Source of the DNA: Chitinophaga sp. CB10
GTDB lineage: Bacteria > Bacteroidota > Bacteroidia > Chitinophagales > Chitinophagaceae
Assembly (NCBI GenBank): GCA_001870995.2
Contig: MLAV02000011.1
Location: 1 to 64,000, forward strand
Direction: 5' to 3'
DNA: 64,000 bases
Shown here: positions 8,969 through 18,656 of the stretch, one piece after another
Layout: every line of letters begins with the position of its first letter
How positions within the stretch are numbered: position 1 is the first letter of the stretch
Program-made: the position numbers and the translations under genes
The notes under the pieces: generated by a model
What the model saw: the letters and a program-made list of their open reading frames with translations, nothing else
Databases searched by the model: none
What the model was told of the DNA's origin: nothing

Positions 8969-9157
8969 GCTGTTGGGAAATTTAACATTCACTTTACGAT
9001 CCCGGTCCTAAACTGGTGTTCGTTTAACGGTTTTAACGGCTCACATTGCTAAAACGGGTTAATACCCGGCAGGTCTTAACAATTCCGTAATATTCTCTTA
9101 ACATTCTGGTTGCTTTGGGTTCACACCTTTGCGCTGTAAATACAGACAGCAACTTTT

Positions 9158-12100
9158 ATGAAATCGTTTATTGCGTTTTTAGCTAGCGTCATTGTATTAT
9201 TCAGTATGAATACGATGGCCCAGGTAACCACCTCCTCTATTACCGGTAAGGTAGCCGATCCCAAAGGGGGCGCTATTCCCGGAGCAACGGTAGTCATCCT
9301 CAACGTGTCTACAGGCATCAAAAGTGGTACTCAAACCAATGCCGATGGTCGTTATATTATTAACAACCTGAATCCCGGCGGTCCTTATACTATTACCGTT
9401 TCCTTTATTGGCTATAAATCAGAGGTAAGATCAGATGTGAATCTGCCTTTAGGTTCTACTGCCTTCTCCTTCAAACTGGGCGAAGAGTCCAAAGCGCTCA
9501 GCGAAGTGGTGATCACCGGCAGCGCAGGTAAAAAAGAAGGTACCCGCGTAGGCCAGGAGCAGATCAAACGCATCCCGTCGCTGAACCGCAGCCTGCAGGA
9601 TATGACGAAAGTGACGCCGCAGAGCAGCAACAACTCCTTCCTCGGTACCAACTACCGTTATAACAACGTGACGCTGGATGGCGCTATCAACAACGATGCG
9701 ATCGGCTTCAGTCCTTCCATGGGCGGCCAGTCCAACTCCAGCGGCCAGCCGGGCAGCAGCACCCGTACCAACCCCGTATCCCTCGATGCGATCCAGGACG
9801 TACAGGTATTACTCGCTCCGTTTGACGTGAAAGTAGGTAACTTCCTCGGGGGTAGCATCAACGCGGTAACCCGCAGCGGTACCAACGAATTCCATGGCTC
9901 TGTTTACGGTTACGGCCGTACGGCAGGCCTGGTAGGTAAAAACAATGCCGGCGACGGTTCCAAACTGCCTTCCGACTTCCATGATTACCAGGCAGGCGTA
10001 CGCCTCGGCTTCCCTATCATCAAAAACAAACTCTTCTTCTTCACCAACGAAGAGATCACCCGCCGCGTTGATCCCGTGATCCTCGCCGCAGGTTCCAAAG
10101 ATGTAGCCAACATCCTCAGCGAACAGGATGCGATGGACATCACCGCTAAAATGAAAGAATATGGCGTGGATGCAGGTACTTATAAAAACACCAGCATTTA
10201 CTCCAACTCCAATAAATTCTTTAACCGCCTCGACTGGCATATCAACTCCAAGCACACGCTCTCTTTACGTAATAACACCATTACTTCAGAGGCTACCAAC
10301 CTGGAGCGCGACCAGCAGAACTTCCGTTTTGGCGGTATCGATTTCAAACAGGTTAACAACCAGACATCCACTGTTGCTGAGCTGAAAAGTAACTTCAACC
10401 CCACTGTTTCCAACAGCCTGATCCTCGGTTACTCTTATGTACACGATTACCGTGACCCATCTTCCGATCCTGCCACGCCGCAGATCCAGATTGCCGGTAA
10501 AACGCCTGGTACTACCATCTTCCTCGGTACTGACCGCGAAGCAAGTATCTTCAACATGAAACAAAAAACCTTTGAAGTAACCGATAACGTTACCATCTTC
10601 AAAGGAAAAAATACTTTCACCATTGGTACGCACAACGAGTTTTACAACATCACCTATGGTTTTGTGAACTCCTGGAACGGCCGCCTGGACTATAACTCCG
10701 TTGCCGACTTCCTGAACAACAACCCAAGCCGCGTACGTGGTAACTATAACTACGCCAACAACTCCCGTGATTACATCATGGCGAATCCGCCGGCACAGTT
10801 CAAAGTAAACCTGCTGAGCCTCTACGGACAGGATGAAATCCAGCTGACAGACCGCTTCAAAATCACTCCAGGCGTACGTTTAGACTATGCGGGCATTCCT
10901 AACAAGCAACCGCTGAGCGATAAAACTACCAAAGCGCCGGTGGATGCCAACTACGGTAACACCTATACGTACACCAAACCGCAGGATATCAAAAACAACT
11001 TCCTGAATAATGTACAAATCTCTCCACGCCTCGGTTTCAACTGGGATATCAAAGGTGACAACACCATGGTACTGCGCGGTGGTAGCGGTTTGTTCACCGG
11101 CCGTATTCCTTTCGCATGGCTGGGTTACGCGTACTACAACAACGGGGTAACTTACGGTGCATACGATCAGAAATCATCTGATAAACCTTTTGTAAACGCT
11201 CCGCTGCCGGCTGCCAAACCATCTCCGAATGGTATTGCCGACTTCGCACAGCAGAACGGCGTAGATGTGAAAAACGCTGCAGGCGCTACCCAGGTGGACC
11301 TGATCGATAATAACTTCAAAATGCCGCAGGTATGGAGAAGCAGCATCGCCTTTGACTATACGACCAACGACCAGTGGAAATTCACCGTGGAAGGAATTTA
11401 CACCAAAGTGATCAAGGACCTGATGTTCCAGCAGATCAACCTCGTGGATAATCCTACTTATTATGCATACGATGTAAATAAGCAACAGCCTATTTACTCC
11501 GGTAAAAAAATCAACAGCCTGTACACCAACGCGTACCTGCTGTCCAACACCGATAAAGGTTACCGTTACAGCGTAACCGGTCAGATCCAGAAAACATTCC
11601 CATGGGGCTTTAACTTCATGACTGCTTATACTTACGGTCAGGCAAAAGATATCACCAACGGTATCCGCAACTCCATGGAATCCAACTGGCAGCTGAACCA
11701 GGCGCTGAATCCTAACAACCCGGGTCTGGCTTATTCCAACTTCGATATCCGTCACCGTATCGTGGCTACGGCCAACTACAGACAGGATTGGGGTTCAAAA
11801 GGCAAATGGGTTTCCAACTTCAGCCTGTTCTTCTCTGCACAATCCGGTACGCCGTTTACCTACGGTTTCGTGAATGCTACCATCCAGGGTACGCCACAGC
11901 AGGTGAGCCTGGCTTACATTCCGAAAGATGTAACTGAAGCGCAGAAATTCTTTGTGGATATTGCCGGTGGTAAAACTGCCGCTCAGCAGGCAGCCGAATT
12001 CATGAGCTATGTGGATGGCAACAAATACCTCAGCGGCCGTAAAGGCGATTTCACTGAGCGTAACGGTGGCCGCACGCCATGGAACTACCAGGCCGACTTC

Positions 12101-12385
12101 CGCTTCTCCCAGGACCTGAATATCAAAACTGCAAAACGTACGCACACCATTACGTTCACTTATGACATCGTGAACCTGACCAACCTCCTGAATAAAAACT
12201 GGGGTATCCAAACATTCTCTCCAAACACTTTCAACTCTACTTCTTCCGTGGGTCTGAAAGCAACGAAGAATGCGCCGGTAAATGGTTATCCGATCTACAC
12301 CTGGTCTAACCCGGGCGTACCGTATGCGACAGACTTCTTTGCATCCCGTTATCAGATGCAGCTGGGTCTGAGATACAGCTTCTAA
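9158..12385 (+). CDS. TonB-dependent outer-membrane receptor, Oar-like
   Basis: This outer-membrane transporter or adhesin-like protein has 1075 residues. It has a Sec signal peptide ending ...NTMAQ, a carboxypeptidase-regulatory/CnaB-like domain (about residues 25-110, with SSITGKVADPKGGAIPGATV), a plug domain, and a large beta-barrel ending in the sorting signal LGLRYSF. The length and the early carboxypeptidase-like domain match the Myxococcus Oar family rather than SusC: no SusD gene is adjacent. Codon use is strongly biased to a narrow set, as in highly expressed genes. The substrate is unknown. Confidence 0.88.
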   Translation: MKSFIAFLASVIVLFSMNTMAQVTTSSITGKVADPKGGAIPGATVVILNVSTGIKSGTQTNADGRYIINNLNPGGPYTITVSFIGYKSEVRSDVNLPLGSTAFSFKLGEESKALSEVVITGSAGKKEGTRVGQEQIKRIPSLNRSLQDMTKVTPQSSNNSFLGTNYRYNNVTLDGAINNDAIGFSPSMGGQSNSSGQPGSSTRTNPVSLDAIQDVQVLLAPFDVKVGNFLGGSINAVTRSGTNEFHGSVYGYGRTAGLVGKNNAGDGSKLPSDFHDYQAGVRLGFPIIKNKLFFFTNEEITRRVDPVILAAGSKDVANILSEQDAMDITAKMKEYGVDAGTYKNTSIYSNSNKFFNRLDWHINSKHTLSLRNNTITSEATNLERDQQNFRFGGIDFKQVNNQTSTVAELKSNFNPTVSNSLILGYSYVHDYRDPSSDPATPQIQIAGKTPGTTIFLGTDREASIFNMKQKTFEVTDNVTIFKGKNTFTIGTHNEFYNITYGFVNSWNGRLDYNSVADFLNNNPSRVRGNYNYANNSRDYIMANPPAQFKVNLLSLYGQDEIQLTDRFKITPGVRLDYAGIPNKQPLSDKTTKAPVDANYGNTYTYTKPQDIKNNFLNNVQISPRLGFNWDIKGDNTMVLRGGSGLFTGRIPFAWLGYAYYNNGVTYGAYDQKSSDKPFVNAPLPAAKPSPNGIADFAQQNGVDVKNAAGATQVDLIDNNFKMPQVWRSSIAFDYTTNDQWKFTVEGIYTKVIKDLMFQQINLVDNPTYYAYDVNKQQPIYSGKKINSLYTNAYLLSNTDKGYRYSVTGQIQKTFPWGFNFMTAYTYGQAKDITNGIRNSMESNWQLNQALNPNNPGLAYSNFDIRHRIVATANYRQDWGSKGKWVSNFSLFFSAQSGTPFTYGFVNATIQGTPQQVSLAYIPKDVTEAQKFFVDIAGGKTAAQQAAEFMSYVDGNKYLSGRKGDFTERNGGRTPWNYQADFRFSQDLNIKTAKRTHTITFTYDIVNLTNLLNKNWGIQTFSPNTFNSTSSVGLKATKNAPVNGYPIYTWSNPGVPYATDFFASRYQMQLGLRYSF

Positions 12386-12402
12386 AACAACTACATAACA
12401 GC

Positions 12403-12438
12403 AATAAAAAAGGCTCGCAGGTGCGAGCCTTTTTTATT
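12403..12438. terminator. bidirectional terminator, Oar-like gene / SIMPL gene
   Basis: A 17-bp stem (12403-12419 with 12422-12438) has the core GGCTCGCA/TGCGAGCC and a 2-base GG loop as drawn, with A and T tracts on the two sides. It serves both converging genes. Confidence 0.9.
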
Positions 12439-12454
12439 GTGTGTAACATTCAAC

Positions 12455-13159
12455 TTATTTAATACCAAACACAGTTCTTACTTCTGCGCGTACTTTGATG
12501 GTTTTGAAATCCACGTCAGATATACCAGCCATACCGTCAGCCGCTTTAGCCATATAGTTTACCGCCATCGGGCGAACGTCGGAATAACCATCGGTATTGA
12601 TTTCCTGGATTTCAATGATACCGCCGAGGGTTTCGCCGAGCGCATTCACCATATAATCCGCTTTTGCTTTCGCAGCCTGTAACGCTTTTATTTTGGTTTC
12701 CTTACGGTATTCTTCCATTTTGCTGGAAGTATAGCCGGTGATGCGGGTGCTTTCAATACCTTCCGCATCTACAGCGCCGAGGATGATGTTGATTTTATCC
12801 AGCTTGTTCAGCTTCAGTCGAAACTGTTTGCTGGCCATGAATTCCTGCGGATTTTTCTTTTTATTCAGATAGTCGTAATAGTTATACCCGGATACATTTT
12901 CCACGGTCAGGTTTTCCTTCGGAATACCGGCGTCGATCACCGCTTTCTGTAATTGTTTTTCCAGCGTGGTAATCTCTACTTTGGATTTTCCTTTCAGGTA
13001 TTCTTTCAGGGAGATGTTAAAGTATATTTCATCCGGCGTGATCTCCATTTCCGCGGAGCCGGTTACTTCAATTTTCTTTTCCGGCGCTTTGGTCGCAGTC
13101 TGTGCAAAAGAGCTGATCGCTAAAAATAATCCTGCTGCTAATAACATTACCTTTTTCAT
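12455..13159 (-). CDS. SIMPL domain (DUF541) periplasmic protein, copy 1
   Basis: The 234-residue protein has a Sec signal peptide ending AISSFAQ and a SIMPL/DUF541 domain over most of its length. Typical start motifs are IEVTGSAEMEITPDEIYF and the SKMEEYRKETKIKALQAAKAKADYM helix. The family includes BP26-type periplasmic or outer-membrane proteins of unclear role. A close paralogue lies immediately upstream on the same strand (13422-14105), so this is a tandem duplication. Confidence 0.85.
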   Translation of the reverse strand: MKKVMLLAAGLFLAISSFAQTATKAPEKKIEVTGSAEMEITPDEIYFNISLKEYLKGKSKVEITTLEKQLQKAVIDAGIPKENLTVENVSGYNYYDYLNKKKNPQEFMASKQFRLKLNKLDKINIILGAVDAEGIESTRITGYTSSKMEEYRKETKIKALQAAKAKADYMVNALGETLGGIIEIQEINTDGYSDVRPMAVNYMAKAADGMAGISDVDFKTIKVRAEVRTVFGIK

Positions 13160-13358
13160 GTTTCTGAGTTTTATTGTTTGTGATGTTGTTTTTTATGTTT
13201 TACAGCAACATGATGCGGGGTTTCCACACGTTTCCATAAAATCCATAAAAAAATTTTTGGTTTAGGTTATGTGTTAATTTGTTTAAGATTGGTTCTTAAA
13301 CGCTTACAACATAAAAAAGGTTACATTTTTTTATTTTTAGGGGGAAGATTCAAGGCAT

Positions 13359-13388
13359 AAAAAAAGACACGGTCCCGTGTCTTTTTTA
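13359..13388. terminator. terminator between the two SIMPL genes
   Basis: GACACGG (13366-13372) pairs with CCGTGTC (13375-13381), flanked by A6 and T6. On the minus strand it ends the upstream SIMPL gene, so the paralogues are probably transcribed separately. Confidence 0.85.
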
Positions 13389-13421
13389 AGTTTTTCCTTG
13401 CCATATGCCATGGCGGCGGGG

Positions 13422-14105
13422 TTACCTGATGGCGAAAACTGCCTGTATAGTAGCCTGTATCTTTATGGTAGTGAAAGCTGCCTGTTCCAGCCCTATAAAT
13501 TTATTCAGATTAAAATCGTTCGCATTTACCTGGGAATAGAGGCCGGGAAACTGGTCGCTTTTCGTTTCATCGATTTCCAGTACTTCGCCCAGTTGCTGCT
13601 TGGCAATTTCCGCGAGGTAGAGGGCTTTTTCGCTGGCCGCTTCAAACGCCATGACCCTTACTTTCTTGCGGTACTCCTTCATTTTACTGGAAGTATATTG
13701 CGCCAGCCGGGCGGATACGACGCCTTCGCTGTCCAGTGCGTCCAGGATGGCAATTAGCTTGTTAGGTTGGGTGAGCTTGAGGCGGAAGTCCTTGCTGGTA
13801 AACAGTTCTGCGGCATCCTTCTTCCTGCGGGTATAACTCATGCCGGCGAGGTCCTGCACGTTCAGGTCCTCTTTTGGTACGCCTGCATTTACGACCGCCT
13901 GTATCAATTCTTTTTCCAGCTGGGTGATTTCCACTTTTGTTTTCCCTTTCATGTATTCCTTCAGGGAGATGATGAAGTAAAACTCATCCGGGGTAACTTC
14001 AATTTCGGCGGTACCGTTGACGGAAATTTTTCTTTCTGCGGGCTTCTGGGCGAATGTGCTGATGGTCAGCAGCATGGCAGCTACAAACAGTAAACATTTG
14101 TTCAT
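13422..14105 (-). CDS. SIMPL domain (DUF541) periplasmic protein, copy 2
   Basis: The 227-residue paralogue of the neighbour at 12455 shares layout and many motifs: signal peptide ending TISTFAQ, then KISVNGTAEIEVTPDEFYF, the FRLKL block and TSSKMKEYRKK. The C-terminal third differs more, and this copy lacks the YDYL/NPQE insertion of copy 1. Its function is unknown. It starts after mfd (stop at 14184, same strand), with a 78-bp gap. Confidence 0.85.
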   Translation of the reverse strand: MNKCLLFVAAMLLTISTFAQKPAERKISVNGTAEIEVTPDEFYFIISLKEYMKGKTKVEITQLEKELIQAVVNAGVPKEDLNVQDLAGMSYTRRKKDAAELFTSKDFRLKLTQPNKLIAILDALDSEGVVSARLAQYTSSKMKEYRKKVRVMAFEAASEKALYLAEIAKQQLGEVLEIDETKSDQFPGLYSQVNANDFNLNKFIGLEQAAFTTIKIQATIQAVFAIR

Positions 14106-14183
14106 TGTACAGAGATTTAATCAGCGAAAAAATAGGTTTTTCCCGCTGATACTGCTTCACCTCTGGTCAACATTAACAGGATA

Positions 14184-17100
14184 TTAGGAGTTTCTGCTGT
14201 CCGTCATGCCTTTGAGGAAGTCGTACAGGTCGTTCATATCCTTGATGCGGCTGGCTACCAGCATGAAGTTTTTACCTACCTGTTTGAGCTTCGCGTTGTT
14301 CGTACGGGTTTGGATATACGTAAGTATATGGTTGAAAGTAGGGGACTCGAAATACGGTGAATCCGGGTTGTTGATAAAGTAGCAGCGCAGCGTTTCCTCT
14401 TTCAGCATCATCTTCTCGAAGCCCAGTTGGATGGCCATCCAGCGGCAGCGTATCATCGTCAGCAGGTCCTTCACGGGTTCCGGCAGCGGGCCAAAACGAT
14501 CTGCCAGTTCTGCCTCAAACGCTTTCAGCCTGGTTTCTTCCACAATGTTATCAAGTTCCTGGTAAAGGTTCAGGCGTTCCTGTATGCTTTCGATATAGGT
14601 ATCCGGGATCAGTATTTCCAGGTCCGTATCGATGGTACAGTCGCTCACGAAATCTTTCTTCTCTTCCAGTTGTTCCTTAAAGAGGTCGCGGAATTCGTTT
14701 TGCTTCAGTTCGCGGATCGCTTCATCGAGGATCTTCTGGTACATATCGAACCCGATTTCGGCCATGAATCCGCTTTGTTCGCCACCAAGGAGGTTACCGG
14801 CGCCGCGGATGTCGAGGTCGCGCATGGCGATCTGGAAACCGCTTCCCAGCTCGCTATGCTGCTCCAGCGTTTGCAGGCGCTTGCGGCTGTCGCCCGGCAG
14901 TGTGCTCATAGGCGGGGCGAGCAGGTAACAGAAAGCTTTCTTGTTGCTGCGTCCTACGCGGCCACGGAGCTGGTGCAGGTCGCTCAGCCCGAAGTGATGC
15001 GCGTTGTTGATGATGATCGTATTGGCGTTGGGGATATCCACACCGCTTTCCACGATGTTGGTACATACCAGCACGTCGTATTTACGATCGATGAAATCGA
15101 GTACTACTTCTTCCAGTTGATGCCCTTCCATCTGGCCGTGGGCCGTAGCAATGGAGAGGTCAGGGCAGAGGCCCTGTATGAGCGCGGCCATTTCCCCGAG
15201 GCCTTTCACGCGGTTGTACACGAAGTACACCTGTCCGCCGCGTTCCGTTTCGTAATAGATCGCGTCGCGGATAAGGTCGTGGTCAAATACGTGCACTTCC
15301 GTTTCAATCGGCTGCCGGTTAGGCGGCGGCGTATTGATGATGGAGAGGTCGCGGGCGCCCATGAGGGAGAACTGCAGCGTTCTTGGGATAGGCGTTGCCG
15401 TTAGTGTCAGCGTATCTACGTTATGTTTGATCTGCTTGAGCTTTTCCTTCGCGCTTACGCCAAATTTCTGCTCTTCGTCTACCACCAGCACGCCGAGGTC
15501 TTTGAACTTCACGTCCTTACCGAGCAGGGCGTGGGTGCCTACGATGATATCGATCTTCCCTTCTTCCAGCCGTTTGAGGGTTTCCTTCTTCTCTTTGGCG
15601 GATTTGAAACGGTTCAGGTAGTCCACCGTGCAAGGGAAGTCCTTCAGCCTTTCGGAGAAGGTTTTGAAGTGCTGGAAAGCGAGGATGGTGGTAGGCACCA
15701 GTACGGCGGCCTGTTTTCCATCCACGACCGACTTGAAAGCCGCGCGGATGGCCACTTCTGTTTTCCCGAAGCCTACGTCGCCACAGACGAGGCGGTCCAT
15801 AGGAGCGGGGGCTTCCATATCCCGTTTAACGTCCGCGGTGGCCTTACTTTGATCCGGGGTATCCTCATAGATAAAGGAGGCCTCGAGTTCCGTTTGCAGG
15901 TAGGTATCCGGGGAGTGGGAGAAGCCTTGCTGCGCCTTGCGGACGGCATATAACTGAATCAGGTCTTTGGCGATGTCCTTAACCTGTGTCTTAGCTTTTT
16001 CCTTGAGTTTATCCCATGCATCGCTACCGAGCTTGTTCACACGGGGTTCCACGCCTTCTTTACCGGTGTATTTGCTGATTTTATGCAGGGAGTTGATATT
16101 TACATACAACAGGTCGTTGTTCTTGTAAATGATCCGGATGGCTTCCTGCATTTTGCCGCCTACTTCTATTTTCTGCAGGCCGCTGTACACGCCCACGCCG
16201 TGGTCGATGTGGGTTACGAAGTCGCCGGGTTGCAGCTCCCGCAGCGTTTTCATGGTAATCGCCTTATTCTTGTTATAAGCCTGGCGTACCCTGGATTTAT
16301 GAAAACGCTGGAATATCTGGTGGTCCGTATAGCAGACCAGTTTCAGGGAATGATCGATAAACCCTTTGCTGATAGGCACCGGGATGGGATAGAATACGAA
16401 GGCTGCTTTCAAATCCTCGAAGATGCTGCGCAAGCGCTCCAGCTGGCGGGGATTATCGGCAAATATGAAGAGGGCGTATTTGTTGTTATGGTGGGTGGCG
16501 AGGTCTTTCAGCAGCATATCAAACTGCCTGTTAAACACCGGCTGCTCCTGTGTGTCGAAGGAAATGGCCTCGTAGGCGAAACCGTTTTCCTGCAGCCAGT
16601 CCTTATTGCCGAACACGATGGCGGTGCGTTTAAAGAGTTGCTCCATGATAGGGCCAGCCTTCACGAAGTCGTCTTCCTTCAGCACCATTTCTTCGTCTTC
16701 GTCCACCCTTACTTTACTGCCTGTTTGCAGGAAATCATCCAGGCGCTGTTCCATTTGTTCGATCACGCCCCGCACGTATTCCGGGTCCTTGATCCATACA
16801 ACGGTATTGGCCGGCAGGAATTCCAGCAGGGATGTTTTCTGGTGATCCACGCCGCGGGTATCCATGTTGGCGATGAGGGTCACCTGGTTCAGCTTACGTT
16901 CGCTCAGCTGGGTTTCCGGGTCAAACAGGCGGATGGAATCGACGTCCTCCCCGAAGAGTTCAATGCGGTAGGGCTTATCGTTTCCGAAAGAATATATATC
17001 CAGGATACCGCCCCTGAGTGCGTATTGCCCGGGTTCGTACACGAAATCGGTGATGTGGAATCCCCATTCCACCAGTTTTTCCAGGAGTTCATCCACCTTC

Positions 17101-17558
17101 AGTACATCGCCCACTTTGAGCTGCACCATGTTGGTATTGAAGGCCTGGTTGGCGGCTACTTTTTCCCATAAGGCTTCCGGGTAGGTTACCAGTATCTTTT
17201 TATGGATAGACGGGCCGGAAAATTTCATGAGCGCCTCTGTGCGCAGCATGCTGTGGCTGCTGTTCAGGTCGGCAAAGAGGCCGGTTTTCTTAAAGGAGTC
17301 GGGGAAGTAGAAGATATCAAGCGCTTGTGACAGCTGTTCCAGGTCGTTTTGAAAATAGGCTGCCTCCTCTTTATCATTCAGGATAAAGAGATGGTTTGCC
17401 TCTGCCTGTGCCCAGGTACTTACCGCTACAAAATTGATGGCACTCCCTGCAAGGGATGATAGCTGGAAGTACTGGTTTGCGGGGGATTGTACCCCTTTCA
17501 CCAGGGTTTGCAGGCGGCTATCTCGCTGAAACTGATGTAATACGCCTTGTAAATTCAT
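14184..17558 (-). CDS. mfd: transcription-repair coupling factor
   Basis: Mfd displaces RNA polymerase stalled at DNA lesions and recruits UvrA. The 1124-residue protein has a UvrB-like N-region, a CarD-like RNA-polymerase-interacting domain (GDFVTHIDHGVGVYSGL), a RecG-type translocase with Walker A GDVGFGKT and a DEEQ box (VVDEEQKFGV), the TRG motif region and a C-terminal D7-like domain. The length is normal. The start is fixed by a TATCTTTG -7 element only 8 bp upstream of the ATG, which implies a very short leader. Confidence 0.95.
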   Translation of the reverse strand: MNLQGVLHQFQRDSRLQTLVKGVQSPANQYFQLSSLAGSAINFVAVSTWAQAEANHLFILNDKEEAAYFQNDLEQLSQALDIFYFPDSFKKTGLFADLNSSHSMLRTEALMKFSGPSIHKKILVTYPEALWEKVAANQAFNTNMVQLKVGDVLKVDELLEKLVEWGFHITDFVYEPGQYALRGGILDIYSFGNDKPYRIELFGEDVDSIRLFDPETQLSERKLNQVTLIANMDTRGVDHQKTSLLEFLPANTVVWIKDPEYVRGVIEQMEQRLDDFLQTGSKVRVDEDEEMVLKEDDFVKAGPIMEQLFKRTAIVFGNKDWLQENGFAYEAISFDTQEQPVFNRQFDMLLKDLATHHNNKYALFIFADNPRQLERLRSIFEDLKAAFVFYPIPVPISKGFIDHSLKLVCYTDHQIFQRFHKSRVRQAYNKNKAITMKTLRELQPGDFVTHIDHGVGVYSGLQKIEVGGKMQEAIRIIYKNNDLLYVNINSLHKISKYTGKEGVEPRVNKLGSDAWDKLKEKAKTQVKDIAKDLIQLYAVRKAQQGFSHSPDTYLQTELEASFIYEDTPDQSKATADVKRDMEAPAPMDRLVCGDVGFGKTEVAIRAAFKSVVDGKQAAVLVPTTILAFQHFKTFSERLKDFPCTVDYLNRFKSAKEKKETLKRLEEGKIDIIVGTHALLGKDVKFKDLGVLVVDEEQKFGVSAKEKLKQIKHNVDTLTLTATPIPRTLQFSLMGARDLSIINTPPPNRQPIETEVHVFDHDLIRDAIYYETERGGQVYFVYNRVKGLGEMAALIQGLCPDLSIATAHGQMEGHQLEEVVLDFIDRKYDVLVCTNIVESGVDIPNANTIIINNAHHFGLSDLHQLRGRVGRSNKKAFCYLLAPPMSTLPGDSRKRLQTLEQHSELGSGFQIAMRDLDIRGAGNLLGGEQSGFMAEIGFDMYQKILDEAIRELKQNEFRDLFKEQLEEKKDFVSDCTIDTDLEILIPDTYIESIQERLNLYQELDNIVEETRLKAFEAELADRFGPLPEPVKDLLTMIRCRWMAIQLGFEKMMLKEETLRCYFINNPDSPYFESPTFNHILTYIQTRTNNAKLKQVGKNFMLVASRIKDMNDLYDFLKGMTDSRNS

Positions 17559-17566
17559 GAAGGATG

Positions 17567-17574
17567 CAAAGATA
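17567..17574 (-). promoter_or_regulatory. mfd -7 promoter element
   Basis: The minus strand reads TATCTTTG, a perfect TAnnTTTG, 8 bp before the mfd ATG. No clear -33 box is seen. Transcription would start at or a base or two before the ATG. Confidence 0.55.
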
Positions 17575-17599
17575 CGAAGAAAATAGTATTAGCATACCT

Positions 17600-17635
17600 A
17601 TAAAAAGGAAGCGATGCAGGTGGCTGCATCGCTTC
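17600..17635 (-). terminator. terminator of the YD-type lipoprotein gene
   Basis: A perfect 12-bp stem, GAAGCGATGCAG (17608-17619) with CTGCATCGCTTC (17624-17635), is followed on the minus strand by CTTTTTATA. It insulates mfd from the upstream gene. Confidence 0.85.
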
Positions 17636-17670
17636 ACACATTAATTTTTACAGTAAAGTATCGAGTGCGT

Positions 17671-18495
17671 TTACTTCCTGTACACAAACCTGACCGTCCC
17701 GTCGTCGCTCACGCCTTCCCCGGTTTTTACATAAGCGGCGCTTGCCGGATAGTGCTTGTCGTTATAGGTGTACGCGTACCTGATGTTGTGGGAAACGCCA
17801 TTGGTCACCTGGTAAGCCACTTCTACGGCGTTATTTTCACTCAGCTTCCACCTGTCTTCCTGGTAGAAGAAGGAGCTGGAAGGAACGCCCTGGTAAGGGT
17901 TCTTCTGTTCATCATACTTAAAGGTCCACGTTTGGATGTACACATCGTTTTCCGTGCCGCCGTAAATACGCTGGACAGACCTGTAAGCTGTGAGGTTCTT
18001 ACCTGTCCAGGTAAGGGTATCGGCGTATTCCAGCTCATTGGAATAGAATTTATACCTTCTTACCAGCTGGTTGGCGTCGTTATATACCAGCGAATCACGG
18101 TTACCCCAGTTATCAGGGTTGATGATGGCCAGCCTGCCCTTACTATCGTAACTGCACATATACACATCGGTGGAATCATTGATATTGCCGGTGGGCGAAT
18201 ACACGTAACGCGTAAGCTGTTTATTCTTATAAAGGAGGAAGACGCCGTTCAGCTGGCCGGTGCTGATGTAGATATCGGCAGCCTGTGTACTGTCCGCGTT
18301 ATACCTGTATGCAGTAGCCTCATTCCATTCCGGGTTGGATGAAATTGTAATCACTGAATCCAGCAACGGGCGCGTTTCCGTCGCAACCGGCGGCTCTACT
18401 TCAGGGCTCGCATTGTCGGACTTTTTACAGGAAAACAGGGTTAAGGCGAATAGCGAAAACAGGGTCCCTGTTACCAGCGTTGATCTTTTCTTCAT
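17671..18495 (-). CDS. lipoprotein with YD-like repeats, unknown function
   Basis: The start is taken at the Met at 18495 (MKKRSTLVTG...), which gives a proper lipoprotein signal with lipobox LFSC; the frame is open to 18519, which would add eight residues. The mature protein of about 250 residues has short strands rich in Tyr, Asp and Asn (YNDANQL, YDSKGRL, YDEQKNP), as in YD/RHS-like or DUF4595 surface proteins of Bacteroidota. It is likely outer-membrane anchored; its role is unknown. Confidence 0.75.
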   Translation of the reverse strand: MKKRSTLVTGTLFSLFALTLFSCKKSDNASPEVEPPVATETRPLLDSVITISSNPEWNEATAYRYNADSTQAADIYISTGQLNGVFLLYKNKQLTRYVYSPTGNINDSTDVYMCSYDSKGRLAIINPDNWGNRDSLVYNDANQLVRRYKFYSNELEYADTLTWTGKNLTAYRSVQRIYGGTENDVYIQTWTFKYDEQKNPYQGVPSSSFFYQEDRWKLSENNAVEVAYQVTNGVSHNIRYAYTYNDKHYPASAAYVKTGEGVSDDGTVRFVYRK

Positions 18496-18656
18496 AGGTT
18501 TACTGGTTGTTAAATACATTATATTTTATATAAAAATAATAAATATTAAGTATTTAATTGAATTACAGCAGGGCATAGGGAGAGATTAAATTACTGCACG
18601 GAAAGTTTCCCACAGGAATATTCGTTATATTCAGTATAAGAAAATCCTGATTCCAC

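Noticed and set aside
9110..9131. Possible promoter before the Oar-like gene (TTG and CACCTTTG)
   Set aside because: The -7 box has a mismatch (CA instead of TA) and the spacing to TTG is only 11 bp, not the usual 19-21.
16083..17171. Long open frame (362 codons) opposite mfd
   Set aside because: It is the antisense of a well-supported essential gene; its residue make-up is typical of antisense frames and there is no independent start context.
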